Assembly: GCA_016195815.1 (NCBI GenBank)
Contig: JACPYX010000018.1
Coordinates: 62,001 to 126,000 of the forward strand
Reading direction: 5' to 3'
DNA: 64,000 nucleotides
Origin: Chloroflexota bacterium
GTDB lineage: Bacteria > Chloroflexota > Anaerolineae > Anaerolineales > Villigracilaceae
In this document: positions 1-8,722 of the stretch, one piece after another
Layout of the letters: each line of letters starts with the position of its first letter
Position numbering within the stretch: position 1 is the first letter of the stretch
Program-made: the position numbers and the translations under genes
The notes under the pieces: generated by a model
Database searches by the model: none
Seen by the model: the letters and a program-made list of their open reading frames with translations, nothing else
What the model was told of the DNA's origin: nothing

Positions 1-1058
1 CACATATCTCCGGCGATGGCCCTTTCACCAAAAAATGTAACGCCTTGCTTGAGCGCGAACTTGGCGTTGCGAAGGCCTTGCTCACCACTTCCTGTACGCA
101 TGCACTTGATATGACCGCGCTTTTACTGGACATTGAACCCGGCCACGAAGTCATCATCCCGGACTTCACATTTGTCTCGACAGTGAATGCTTTCGTGCTG
201 AGAGGCGCGAAACCGGTCTTTCTGGACGTTCGACCGGATACCCTTAATTTAGATGAATCCAAACTGGAAGCGGCCATCACCCCGCACACGAAGGCCATCG
301 TCCCCGTGCATTATGCCGGCGTGGGCTGCGAAATGGATTCGATCATGGAAATTGCAAACCATTACAAAGTATCCGTCGTTGAAGACAATGCCCACGGACT
401 CTTTGGCAAATATAAAGGTAAATATCTCGGCACGTTCGGTTGCATGGCCGCTCAATCTTTTCACGAAACCAAGAACTTTTCCTGCGGAGAGGGCGGCGCG
501 TTGCTGATCAACGACCCTGCTTTGGCGGAGCGCGCCGAGATCATTCGCGAGAAAGGCACCAATCGCTCGCGTTTCTTCCGCGGTCAGGTGGATAAATACA
601 CCTGGGTAGATATTGGCTCATCCTACCTGCCGTCTGACATCCTCGCCGCGTTTTTATATGCCCAGTTTGAACAGCGCGAACGGATTCAATCTCATCGCAA
701 ACAAATTTGGGAAATATACTCAGTGGGCTTGAAAGACTGGGCTGCTGCACACGATGTCCAATTGCCGCACGTCCCTGAAGATTGCGAACAGGCATATCAC
801 ATGTTTTATATGTTGCTGCCAAACCTTGAACTGAGGCAGAAGTTCATCATGTATTTGCGCGAGCGCGGCATTTACAGCGTCTTTCATTATCTGCCTTTGC
901 ATCTTTCTGATATGGGACGCAGTTTCGGCGGCAGACAGGGCGATTGTCCCGTCACGGAACAGGTCAGCGGCCAACTGGTTCGCCTGCCTTTTCATAATGT
1001 TTTGACAAGCTCCGAGCAGGAGCAGGTCATCGAGGCGATTTTGGATTTTGGATTCTGA
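1..1058 (+). CDS. wecE: dTDP-4-amino-4,6-dideoxygalactose transaminase, 5'-truncated by window edge
   Basis: PLP-dependent DegT/DnrJ/EryC1/StrS aminotransferase that converts a 4-keto-6-deoxy nucleotide sugar to its 4-amino form for surface polysaccharide synthesis. The frame is open from base 3, reading HISGDGPFTKKC before the first in-frame TTG at 45. The true start therefore lies left of the window and the TTG is not a real start. The Schiff-base lysine is in SFHETKNFSCGEGGAL, and the C-terminal YHMFYML and FHYLPLH blocks match the WecE/RffA subgroup. A glycosyltransferase follows about 110 bp downstream, consistent with a glycan cluster extending to the left. The family call is firm; the exact sugar substrate is inferred from subgroup resemblance. 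Confidence 0.9.
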   Translation, partial: HISGDGPFTKKCNALLERELGVAKALLTTSCTHALDMTALLLDIEPGHEVIIPDFTFVSTVNAFVLRGAKPVFLDVRPDTLNLDESKLEAAITPHTKAIVPVHYAGVGCEMDSIMEIANHYKVSVVEDNAHGLFGKYKGKYLGTFGCMAAQSFHETKNFSCGEGGALLINDPALAERAEIIREKGTNRSRFFRGQVDKYTWVDIGSSYLPSDILAAFLYAQFEQRERIQSHRKQIWEIYSVGLKDWAAAHDVQLPHVPEDCEQAYHMFYMLLPNLELRQKFIMYLRERGIYSVFHYLPLHLSDMGRSFGGRQGDCPVTEQVSGQLVRLPFHNVLTSSEQEQVIEAILDFGF

Positions 1059-1169
1059 TCGGGGGTTGTTTATTTGAAGAGACAAATATGCCCATAACGT
1101 TTGCGGATGCCGCGCGTCCGATACGGCCATTTCCTGCGCATGGTAAAATCACTGGACGAACAGAAACCC

Positions 1170-2120
1170 ATGCCGCGCAAATTCAAACCCTCGGTTGATA
1201 TTGTTATTCCTGTTTATAACGAAGCTGGCGTCGTCGAGCAGACATTTGCCGGTTTGCGCGCGGTCGCTGATTCGCTTTCGTATGAGTTTACATTTTATTA
1301 TGTCAATGATGGTTCGCAAGATGGCACCTCTGATTCTCTTGCCGCGCTAGCGAAGACGGATCACCGTGTGCGAGCGATCGAACTGAGCCGAAACTTTGGT
1401 CACCAGGCCGCGCTGACCGCCGGGTTGGACGCCTCGAGTGGGGATATAGTCATCACTATGGACGCAGACGGACAGCATCCGCCGGAAATGATTCCGCAGT
1501 TATTGGATTTGGTCAGGCAAGGCTATGATATTGTCCAGACCCAGCGCCTGGACGACGCGCAGCCCACCTCGTTCAAAAAATGGACATCCGGCCTATTTTA
1601 CAGACTCATTAATCTGATCAGCGGCACGCACATGATTCCCGGGGCCGCCGATTTTCGCGCGCTGACCCGTCAGGCGGTGGATGCGCTCAAAGCCATGCCG
1701 GAATATCATCGCTTCTTGCGCGGCATGATTTCGTGGATCGGTTTTCGAATTGTCATACTGCCTTACCAGCCCGTAGAACGCATCAGCGGCAGGTCAAAAT
1801 ATACGCTGGGTAAAATGACCAGGCTGGCATTGGATGCGATTTTTTCCTTCTCTCTTGCCCCGCTTTATATTGGTTTGAGCATGGGGGCCGTCTTGTTATT
1901 TCTTGCGCTTCTCGAAATGATTTATGTGCTTTCATTTTGGGTCACAGGCCGTACGTCCAACCTTGCGCCCGGCTGGAGTTCGTTGATGTTCGTTATTCTT
2001 ATCGTGGGCGGAATGCTCATGGTCCTGCTCGGTTTTATCGGCGTATATGTTGGCTATATTTTTCAGGAAGTCAAACGGCGGCCGGTGTATGTCATCAAAA
2101 ACGGGGGTAAGAATGGCTGA
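1170..2120 (+). CDS. Family 2 glycosyltransferase, DPM1/GtrB-like polyprenyl-phosphate type
   Basis: Inner-membrane GT-A glycosyltransferase that probably loads a sugar onto polyprenyl phosphate. The N-terminal catalytic domain carries VDIVIPVYNEAGVV, the nucleotide-binding VNDGSQDGT, and MDADGQHPPE with the DxD-type metal site. Two C-terminal membrane segments (about residues 230-255 and 270-300) are followed by the basic EVKRRPVYVIK tail typical of GtrB/ArnC-like enzymes. The frame is open from a TTG at 1101, with ATGs at 1107, 1140 and 1170. I chose 1170 because family members begin just before the VDIVIPVYNE strand; no strong ribosome binding site separates the options. The stop overlaps the next gene by 8 bases, so the two are probably co-transcribed. 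Confidence 0.85.
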   Translation: MPRKFKPSVDIVIPVYNEAGVVEQTFAGLRAVADSLSYEFTFYYVNDGSQDGTSDSLAALAKTDHRVRAIELSRNFGHQAALTAGLDASSGDIVITMDADGQHPPEMIPQLLDLVRQGYDIVQTQRLDDAQPTSFKKWTSGLFYRLINLISGTHMIPGAADFRALTRQAVDALKAMPEYHRFLRGMISWIGFRIVILPYQPVERISGRSKYTLGKMTRLALDAIFSFSLAPLYIGLSMGAVLLFLALLEMIYVLSFWVTGRTSNLAPGWSSLMFVILIVGGMLMVLLGFIGVYVGYIFQEVKRRPVYVIKNGGKNG

Positions 2121-2733
2121 GACGAAATCCTTTGATTTCGTTTTTTTGCGCCACGGCGAATCAGTGGGCAACGCCGAGGAGCGTTTTCAGGGCCAATCCG
2201 ATTATCCGCTGACGGAGGCCGGGCGCGCCCAGGCGCAGGCTTTGGCGGAACGCTGGTTGAAGGAGCAGATGACATTCGATTTGGCGGTGACCAGCCCACT
2301 CGTCCGCGCAAAAGAGACGGCGCAAATCATCGCTGAAATGTTGAACATTCCGCTCGAGGAAGATCCGATCTGGATGGAACGCGACAACGGCGCGATGTCC
2401 GGCTTGACGCGCGATGAGGTGGTCAAACTTTTCCCCGAGCCGGATTTTAGAACGCCCTATGATTCTTTTGGCGAAAGCGGCGAAGGCGATTGGGAACTTT
2501 TTCTGCGCGCCGGAAGGGCTGTTCATCAATTGTTGAAACGACCGCCAGGAAAATATCTGATCGTCACGCACGGCGGCCTGCTCAATAAAGTGATGTATGC
2601 GATTCTCGGAATCCCTGTTCAGGCCAATTCGAACGGTCCGAGTTTTCGATTTCACAACACGGGCTTTGCTATTTTCAATTATGCGCCGTCGCGCCATCAA
2701 TGGCGGCTGGTTAGACTCGAATCCCCCGCTTGA
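2113..2733 (+). CDS. Histidine phosphatase family protein (phosphoglycerate mutase-like)
   Basis: About 206-residue member of the branch-1 histidine phosphatase superfamily. The phosphoacceptor histidine is in FLRHGESVGN near the N-terminus, with the partner TSPLVRAKETA and the second catalytic histidine in IVTHGGLLN. A GGGGG-type Shine-Dalgarno five bases upstream supports the ATG at 2113 over an upstream in-frame ATG at 2047 inside the glycosyltransferase. It overlaps that gene by 8 bases. The substrate is not predictable; members include cobalamin-pathway phosphatases, sugar-phosphate phosphatases and broad phosphatases. A role in the preceding glycan cluster is possible but rests only on adjacency. 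Confidence 0.85.
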   Translation: MAETKSFDFVFLRHGESVGNAEERFQGQSDYPLTEAGRAQAQALAERWLKEQMTFDLAVTSPLVRAKETAQIIAEMLNIPLEEDPIWMERDNGAMSGLTRDEVVKLFPEPDFRTPYDSFGESGEGDWELFLRAGRAVHQLLKRPPGKYLIVTHGGLLNKVMYAILGIPVQANSNGPSFRFHNTGFAIFNYAPSRHQWRLVRLESPA

Positions 2734-2841
2734 GGACTCAACATGGAAAAACAACATTTGCCTCAGCCGCCGCTTGCGCTTTGCTTTGCGAGTGTCCCCG
2801 GCGGCGGGGCCGCATCGAGAATATCGTTGTGAAGGATCAAC

Positions 2842-3903
2842 ATGGCTGACTTGAAAATTTTGTCTTTTGGCGCGGGAGCGATTGGCACATACATCGGCGG
2901 CTCGCTGGCCCTGGCTGGCGAACAGGTCGTGTTTGTGGAACAGCCCTCGATCGCGGATGAGTTAAGACAGCGCGGTTTGCGGCTCGACCTGACGATTGAT
3001 AAAAGACGAAAGATGAAGGAAGCATCGGTCATCAATTCGTCGGCCTTTGTTGTTGCAGGTTCGCTCGAAGAGGCTTTGCGTTACGGCCCGTTCGATATTG
3101 CCTTGTTTGCATTGAAATCTTTTGATACCCCTGCCGCGCTCGAGGGCATGAAGCCGTTTGCGGAAAAACTTCCACCCATCCTGTGCCTATCCAACGGCGT
3201 GGATAACGAACCTGCAATTGCAAATTTGCTTGGCGTGGACAAAGTCATTCCCGCCACCGTGACCAGCGCGATTGGGCGCCGCGGCGCCGGCGATATTGTT
3301 CTGGAAAAATTGCGCGGCCTAGGCATCGCCGCTTCGCATCCTCTCTCGGACAAATTGCTATCTGCCGTCAATTCGGCCTTTCTTAACGCTGAGGCCTTTT
3401 CCAACGCGGCGGCCATGAAGTGGTCGAAGATGTTGACCAATCTCGTCGCCAACCCAACATCGGCGATCCTCGACATGACTGCTGCACAGGTCTTTGCGAA
3501 TCCAAAACTTTATAAACTTGAGATTGACATGTTGCGTGAATGCGTGGCTGTGATGGCCGCGCAAGGTATCCCGGTGGTTGACCTGCCCGGCACGCCCGCC
3601 CGCGCGTTGGCGTTCGCCACGCGCCTGCCTTTGTGGCTGTCCAAGCCTTTGCTTGCGCGTGCTGCCGGCAGCGGACGCGGCGCCAAGATGCCATCCTTCC
3701 ACATTGACCTGTATTCCGGCCGCGGCAAATCGGAAGTGGAATTTCTGCACGGCGCGGTCGTTCGGGCGGGGCAGAAATTTGGTGTCCCGACGCCGGTTAA
3801 CAAAATGTTGACTGAAACGCTGATGGCTCTGACGCGGAAAGAGATTCCACTTGAAGAGTTCGCGCATCAGCCAGAGAAACTTCTCAATCGGTTAAAAAGT
3901 TAG
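2842..3903 (+). CDS. panE: 2-dehydropantoate 2-reductase (ketopantoate reductase family)
   Basis: NADPH-dependent enzyme of the ApbA/PanE family, which reduces ketopantoate to pantoate for coenzyme A synthesis. The N-terminal Rossmann motif is ILSFGAGAIGTYIGGSLA. SLEEA, FALKSFDT and the LSNGVDN block follow the PanE pattern, and the C-terminal helical domain contains KMLTNLVANPTSAILD. At 353 residues it is longer than typical PanE (about 300), as many Chloroflexota and Gram-positive homologues are. The ATG follows AAGGATCAAC. Several ApbA/PanE homologues have other 2-keto-acid substrates, so the pathway assignment is tentative. Confidence 0.8.
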   Translation: MADLKILSFGAGAIGTYIGGSLALAGEQVVFVEQPSIADELRQRGLRLDLTIDKRRKMKEASVINSSAFVVAGSLEEALRYGPFDIALFALKSFDTPAALEGMKPFAEKLPPILCLSNGVDNEPAIANLLGVDKVIPATVTSAIGRRGAGDIVLEKLRGLGIAASHPLSDKLLSAVNSAFLNAEAFSNAAAMKWSKMLTNLVANPTSAILDMTAAQVFANPKLYKLEIDMLRECVAVMAAQGIPVVDLPGTPARALAFATRLPLWLSKPLLARAAGSGRGAKMPSFHIDLYSGRGKSEVEFLHGAVVRAGQKFGVPTPVNKMLTETLMALTRKEIPLEEFAHQPEKLLNRLKS

Positions 3904-3953
3904 AAGCTTGGCAAGCTGGCATGTTTCAACTTTGGGTTTGCCACCCCTCGAAG

Positions 3954-3981
3954 CTGTCAACTTAATAAGTGGTGATACAAT
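3954..3981 (+). promoter_or_regulatory. Candidate sigma70 promoter for the nucleoside kinase gene
   Basis: CTGTCA (3954-3959) and TACAAT (3976-3981) are separated by 16 bases, 23 bp before the ATG at 4005. The -10 box is close to consensus and the -35 is weak. The call is by inspection only. Confidence 0.4.
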
Positions 3982-4004
3982 ACGCTTCCTCATAAGATAA
4001 ATCC

Positions 4005-5708
4005 ATGAACATAAAATCAAAATTTAATCTTGTTACCCCGCGCCCGGAAGTGGAGATTTATCTCCCTGACGGGCGCGTTCTATCCGGCCCGCGCGGATCA
4101 CAAGTCGGCGGCTTTCTCAATGCCGTCGAATTTTCCGTGCCTGTTGTCGCCGCCATCGTGGGCGATGAACTGCGCGAGCTGACTTTTCCCATTGACATGG
4201 ACATGCCTGTCCGGCCTGTCACCATGTCCGACCCCGATGGTTCGCTCATCTATCGGCGTTCGCTAAACTTCCTGCTCGAAATGGCCTTTGCGGACCTCTT
4301 TCCCAAAGCGCGCTTGACGATTGACCATTCGATCTCGTTCGGTGGTTATTATTGCCAGGTGAGCGGGCGCAAGCCGTTATCTGAGAAAGAATTGGCCGCC
4401 CTAAAGTCCCGCATGAACGAACTCATCGCGGCCGATCTGCCTTTCGAAAAAAAAGAAGCTCCTCTGCAGTCTGCCATTGATTACTTCAAAGCCGTCGGCT
4501 ATGAAGATAAGGTCCATTTGCTCAGTTATCGCCGCAAAGATTATCTAACGCTTTATCGTCTCGGCCAGCGCATGGACTATCATCACGGCTACATGGTTCC
4601 GTCCACCGGCTACCTGAAATGGTTCGATCTCTTTGCAACCAATGGCGGTTTCACATTGCGTTTCCCGCGCCGCCACGCCGCGACCGAATTGCAACCGGTG
4701 GCTGAATATCCCAAATTGCTGGCGGCTTTCCGACAATATGGCAACTGGCTCACGCGTCTAGGCATTGATAGCGTTGGCTTGTTGAACGATGCCATTCAGG
4801 AAGGACGCGCCAGTGAGCTTGTGCTTGTCTCTGAAGCCCTGCATGAACAGAACGTGGCCGAAATTGCCGGTCAAATTGCCAAACGTGAATCGCAGATCGT
4901 TTTAATCGCAGGCCCTTCCTCTTCAGGCAAGACCACGTTCTCGCGCCGCCTCACGGTTCAACTTCTTGCGCTCGGCATTTCGCCATATCCACTCGAACTC
5001 GATCATTATTTCCTTGACCGCGATAAAACCCCGCCCGGCCCCGATGGCCTGCCCGATTTCGAATCTCTCGAAGCCATTGACCTGCCGTTGATCGCCGACC
5101 ATCTCGAACAATTGCTGGCGGGCAAAAAGGTCCAATTGCCGCGCTATAACTTCAAGACCGGACAACGCGAAGCGGGCGCGCACCTTCAATTACGACGCGG
5201 CCAGCCTGTCATCATGGAAGGCATTCACGGACTCGATCCCCGCCTCCTGCCCTCGACTTTGGCCGGGCGCGCGTTTAAGATCTATGCCTCGGCCCTGACC
5301 CAACTCAACCTCGACCGCCACAACCGCATTTCCACCACTGACACGCGCCTTATCCGGCGCATCGTGCGCGACGCGCGCGAGCGCGGCTACTCCGCCACAC
5401 AGACCATCTCACGCTGGGAATCTGTGCGGCGCGGCGAAAAGATACACATCTTCCCATACCAGGAAAACGCCGACGTAATGTTCAACTCGGCATTGGTCTA
5501 CGAATTATCCGCGCTCAAACTGCTGGCCGAGCCTTTGCTTCGACAAGTCCCGCACGGCACACCTGAATTCATCGAAGCCAAACGCCTGCTGGCTTTTCTC
5601 GAGTGGTTCCTGCCGATTGAGGCAGAACTTATTCCTGAGAATTCCATCGTACGCGAATTCATCGGCGGTTCGGTCTTGAAAGATTTCACGGTTTGGAAGA
5701 ATAAATGA
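4005..5708 (+). CDS. Nucleoside kinase with N-terminal TGS/ThrRS-like domain and C-terminal uridine kinase domain
   Basis: Two-part protein of 567 residues. The N-terminal half has a TGS-like segment (EIYLPDGRVLSG) and a threonyl-tRNA-synthetase second-domain-like region (IDHSISFGGYYC). The C-terminal half is a uridine kinase/phosphoribulokinase-type P-loop kinase: Walker A is IAGPSSSGKTTFSRR at about residue 300, followed by LELDHYFLDRDKTP and the GIHGLDPRL lid-side motif. This fused architecture is common in Firmicutes, Thermotogae and Chloroflexota and is annotated as nucleoside kinase. It acts in pyrimidine or purine nucleoside salvage; substrate preference cannot be read from sequence. 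It is a single-gene unit with its own candidate promoter and ends against a convergent ABC transporter gene. Confidence 0.88.
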   Translation: MNIKSKFNLVTPRPEVEIYLPDGRVLSGPRGSQVGGFLNAVEFSVPVVAAIVGDELRELTFPIDMDMPVRPVTMSDPDGSLIYRRSLNFLLEMAFADLFPKARLTIDHSISFGGYYCQVSGRKPLSEKELAALKSRMNELIAADLPFEKKEAPLQSAIDYFKAVGYEDKVHLLSYRRKDYLTLYRLGQRMDYHHGYMVPSTGYLKWFDLFATNGGFTLRFPRRHAATELQPVAEYPKLLAAFRQYGNWLTRLGIDSVGLLNDAIQEGRASELVLVSEALHEQNVAEIAGQIAKRESQIVLIAGPSSSGKTTFSRRLTVQLLALGISPYPLELDHYFLDRDKTPPGPDGLPDFESLEAIDLPLIADHLEQLLAGKKVQLPRYNFKTGQREAGAHLQLRRGQPVIMEGIHGLDPRLLPSTLAGRAFKIYASALTQLNLDRHNRISTTDTRLIRRIVRDARERGYSATQTISRWESVRRGEKIHIFPYQENADVMFNSALVYELSALKLLAEPLLRQVPHGTPEFIEAKRLLAFLEWFLPIEAELIPENSIVREFIGGSVLKDFTVWKNK

Positions 5709-5753
5709 AAAAGGATTCCTTTCGGACTGCATTATTATCTGGCAGTTAAACGA

Positions 5754-7730
5754 TCAAACCTTCTCTACCCTGAACTGCGTTTCATACAATTGACTGTATA
5801 ACCCTCGCGTCGCGAGCAGTTCCTCATGCGTGCCGCGTTCGACGATCCTGCCGCGATCCATCACCAAAATCAACTCCGCCGCTAATATCGTTGATAAACG
5901 ATGAGCAATTACAATCGAAGTTCGTCCTGCCATGACGCGCTTCAGCGCTTCTTGAATCAGGGCTTCGGATTCGCTGTCGAGCGAACTTGTGGCTTCGTCC
6001 AAAACCAAAATGCGCGGGTCTTTGAGAATTACGCGCGCCAGGGCGATGCGTTGTTTTTCGCCGCCGCTCAGCCGGTAGCCGCGCTCGCCGACAATGGTAT
6101 CGTAGCCGTCGGGCAGTTCCATGATGAAGTTGTGGATATTGGCCGCTTTGGCCGCGGCTTCGATCTCGGCCTGTGTTGCGTCGGGTTTGGCATAAATCAG
6201 ATTCGTGCGAATGGTATCGTGAAAAAGATAATTCTCCTGCGTCACCATGCCGATCTGCGCCGAAAGCGAGTCGAGCGTGACGCTGCGCAGATCATGGCCG
6301 TCAATGCGAATGACTCCGCTTGTCGGATCATATAATCTTGGGATGAGATACGTCAGCGTGGTTTTGCCGGCGCCCGATGGGCCGACTAGCGCGATTAACT
6401 TTCCAGCCGCGGCTTTAAACGAGATTCCTTCCAAAGCGACCTCGCGCGCCTGGGATATTGAGTCCGCTTCGGGGGAGTCTGATGCGTTCACTTTCTGACC
6501 GTTGACGGTGGAACGTTGACCGTCTGTGGTTTGCGGCCTGAGGCCTGAATCCGTTAAAGATAAAACTGCGCCGACGTTTTCCATCTTGCCGTAACGTTTG
6601 ACATCTTTCAGCAGTTTGGTGTCGTCCACTTTGTAATTGAAAGTGACATTCTCAAAAACAAGTTCGCCTTTTGAATCGCCGAGGGTTAGGGCATCGGGTT
6701 GTTCGATAATATCCTGCGGCAGATCAATGACTTCAAAAACGCGTTCGAAGCTGACCATGCTTGTGCTGAAATCAACCGGCGCGCCTGCCAGTCCCTGAAG
6801 CGTGCCATAAAGTTGACCGAGATACGAACCAAAGGCGACGATGGTGCCGATGGTGAATGCGCCCTGAATGACGTAATATCCGCCGAGACCGTAGACGAGC
6901 GCCGTGCCCACTGCGCTGACGAGTCCCATGATGACAAAGAAGCTTGAGCCAACCACCGCGCGGCGGACTCCGATATCACGCACGGCCGCGGCGCGCTGGC
7001 GAAAGCGGGCTTCTTCTTCGCGGGTGCGTCCGAATAATTTAACGAGCAGCGCGCCGCCGATGTTGAGAGTCTCGTTCATGTGGGCATTCATCTGTGCGTT
7101 GAGTTCCATTGATTTGCGGGCAATATCGCGCAGGACGTTGCCAAGCCTGCTGGCGACGAGGATGAAGAGCGGCAGGATCAGTACGCTGACGAGAGTCAGT
7201 TTCCATTGTAAGGTGAGCATCACGGCCAGCAGGGCGATCAACTGAATGATGTTGGTGATGATGTCCACGATGGTGCTGGAGATGGCATTCTGCGCGCCGA
7301 CCACGTCGTTGTTGAGGCGGCTCATCAATTCGCCCGATTTTGTGTTGGTGAAAAATCGAAGCGACATACCCTGGAGGCGGGAGAAGAGTGCCGAGCGCAG
7401 ATCGTAAATGACGCCTTCGCCAACGGTTGAGTTGAGCCGTCGCTGAACGACGCTGATGCCGCCTTCGAGCGCGGGAATGAAAAGCAACGCCACACCCAAC
7501 CAGATGAGGCGGGTCAGGTCTTTGGCAGGGATGACCACATCTATCATGTTGCGGAAGATGAGCGGGGTCAGCAGAGACAAGACCGTACTGAGCAGAATGG
7601 TTACCAGCATTCCCGTGATTTGAGTCCAGTAAGGTTTGGCGTAGTTGAGGACGCGCAATAATAATTCTTTGGTTACCCTGGGCTTTTGATCGCCCGAACG
7701 CATAGATGAAAACCAATTGTAACCGTGCAT
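5754..7730 (-). CDS. ABC transporter, fused permease-ATPase (MsbA/lipid or drug exporter type)
   Basis: Half-transporter of about 658 residues, with an N-terminal six-helix exporter membrane domain and a C-terminal nucleotide-binding domain. The NBD has Walker A GPSGAGKTT, Q-loop VTQENYLFHDT, signature LSGGEKQR, Walker B ILVLDEATSSLD and H-loop IAHRLST. The ATG at 7730 is preceded by GGGAGG; the longer frame to 7829 lacks such a site. Members export lipids, drugs or peptides as homodimers, and the substrate is unknown here. An insertion of about 55 residues, compositionally unlike its surroundings, splits the NBD between its first strand (FENVTFNYKVD) and the strand before Walker A (EVALEGISF). 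It corresponds to roughly bases 6441-6620. Confidence 0.9.
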   Translation of the reverse strand: MHGYNWFSSMRSGDQKPRVTKELLLRVLNYAKPYWTQITGMLVTILLSTVLSLLTPLIFRNMIDVVIPAKDLTRLIWLGVALLFIPALEGGISVVQRRLNSTVGEGVIYDLRSALFSRLQGMSLRFFTNTKSGELMSRLNNDVVGAQNAISSTIVDIITNIIQLIALLAVMLTLQWKLTLVSVLILPLFILVASRLGNVLRDIARKSMELNAQMNAHMNETLNIGGALLVKLFGRTREEEARFRQRAAAVRDIGVRRAVVGSSFFVIMGLVSAVGTALVYGLGGYYVIQGAFTIGTIVAFGSYLGQLYGTLQGLAGAPVDFSTSMVSFERVFEVIDLPQDIIEQPDALTLGDSKGELVFENVTFNYKVDDTKLLKDVKRYGKMENVGAVLSLTDSGLRPQTTDGQRSTVNGQKVNASDSPEADSISQAREVALEGISFKAAAGKLIALVGPSGAGKTTLTYLIPRLYDPTSGVIRIDGHDLRSVTLDSLSAQIGMVTQENYLFHDTIRTNLIYAKPDATQAEIEAAAKAANIHNFIMELPDGYDTIVGERGYRLSGGEKQRIALARVILKDPRILVLDEATSSLDSESEALIQEALKRVMAGRTSIVIAHRLSTILAAELILVMDRGRIVERGTHEELLATRGLYSQLYETQFRVEKV

Positions 7731-7930
7731 ATATTTAGCCTCCCGGCAGATTAGAAGTTGGCAGTTGAAAGATTGGTAGTTGGGTGACCAATTTACCGAA
7801 TCACAATCTGCCATTTTCTGCGTAGTCAATTGTGCCCCCGCGTGCCCGATTCCGCAACTGGACGAGTGGGGAGGTTAATGAAAGTCTATGATGGGGGAGT
7901 GTAATGTGAAGATGAAACGGAACCTGAAAT

Positions 7931-7971
7931 GAAAAATGGCGGCCACCTTCGCAGGGGAAGCCGCCATTTTT
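7931..7971 (-). terminator. Intrinsic terminator of the secreted-repeat lipoprotein gene
   Basis: On the minus strand, AATGGCGGC pairs with GCCGCCATT around a loop of about 18 bases and ends in a T-rich stretch, directly after the lipoprotein stop codon. Confidence 0.8.
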
Positions 7972-7982
7972 GAATTGAATGA

Positions 7983-8567
7983 TTATTTGATCGGAGATCC
8001 CTTCGGCGTCAGCGTGAACCAAACGCCGCCTGCTCCCTGGCCGTTCGTGTCGCCGGGCTTGGCGTCATTTTTGTATGTATAGAGCGGATGTCCGTTGTAT
8101 GTGACTTGCGTGGCGCCATCTGCGCGCACAAGAGTTCCGAACAAGGCGGCATCCACGCCGTCTCCGGCTGTTGGCGCGCCGGTCACGGTAAGAGGTGGCC
8201 AATTACTCGCACAGCCGCCTGAACAAGTACTCGTGGCGGCAGAATCGCTGGTCAACAGGTAAAGGGTCATGCCTTGCGAATTCACCAGATAAGGGCCGAG
8301 CTCGTTATTCTGTGCGACCATGACAGTTACACCACTAGACGGATTAGATTGGCTGGCCGGCGTTTCTGACGGCGATACCGCGTTGTTGCCATAGCTATAG
8401 TTATAATCGTTTGTCGGGGCGGCTGCGGTTGCGCCGCCTTTTGAATAAGGTGCTTCGGTCGGCGCGGGCGCCGCAGTGGCTGCAGGCTCAGCCGTGGATT
8501 GAGGCGCGCAGGCGGCAAGCAAGATGGCAAGTGCCAGCAAAGCGCTCAGAGCTAACTTGTTTTTCAT
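7983..8567 (-). CDS. Lipoprotein with PF03640-type secreted repeats
   Basis: 194-residue exported lipoprotein. It has a signal peptide with lipobox LLAAC at residues 16-20, a Pro/Ala/Tyr-rich linker (about 21-70), then two copies of the 'secreted repeat of unknown function'. The first repeat reads LGPYLVNSQGMTLYLLTSD followed by CSGGCASNWPPL; the second reads YNGHPLYTYKND ending in GGVWFTLTP. Such proteins sit on the cell surface and often lie beside ECF sigma/anti-sigma genes, as here. This suggests control by the neighbouring sigma factor, though no promoter match was established. The Shine-Dalgarno is GGAGGAGAG. The biochemical role of the family is unknown. Confidence 0.88.
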   Translation of the reverse strand: MKNKLALSALLALAILLAACAPQSTAEPAATAAPAPTEAPYSKGGATAAAPTNDYNYSYGNNAVSPSETPASQSNPSSGVTVMVAQNNELGPYLVNSQGMTLYLLTSDSAATSTCSGGCASNWPPLTVTGAPTAGDGVDAALFGTLVRADGATQVTYNGHPLYTYKNDAKPGDTNGQGAGGVWFTLTPKGSPIK

Positions 8568-8670
8568 TTTTTACTCTCCTCCATAAGAGTATGTTAGGCA
8601 TATGTGCCTTCACTGTTGAATACGTTATTGATCAGATAATCGGATTTGAAATGTCCGATTATGGTGTGCG

Positions 8671-8703
8671 AAAAAAAAGCCCGTCATCTGAAAATGACAG
8701 GCC
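8671..8703 (-). terminator. Intrinsic terminator of the sigma/anti-sigma operon
   Basis: Reading the minus strand, GCCTGTCATTTTC pairs with GATGACGGGC, followed by eight T's. It lies just past the anti-sigma stop codon. Confidence 0.85.
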
Positions 8704-8722
8704 TTCACGAAAACGATCCGGG

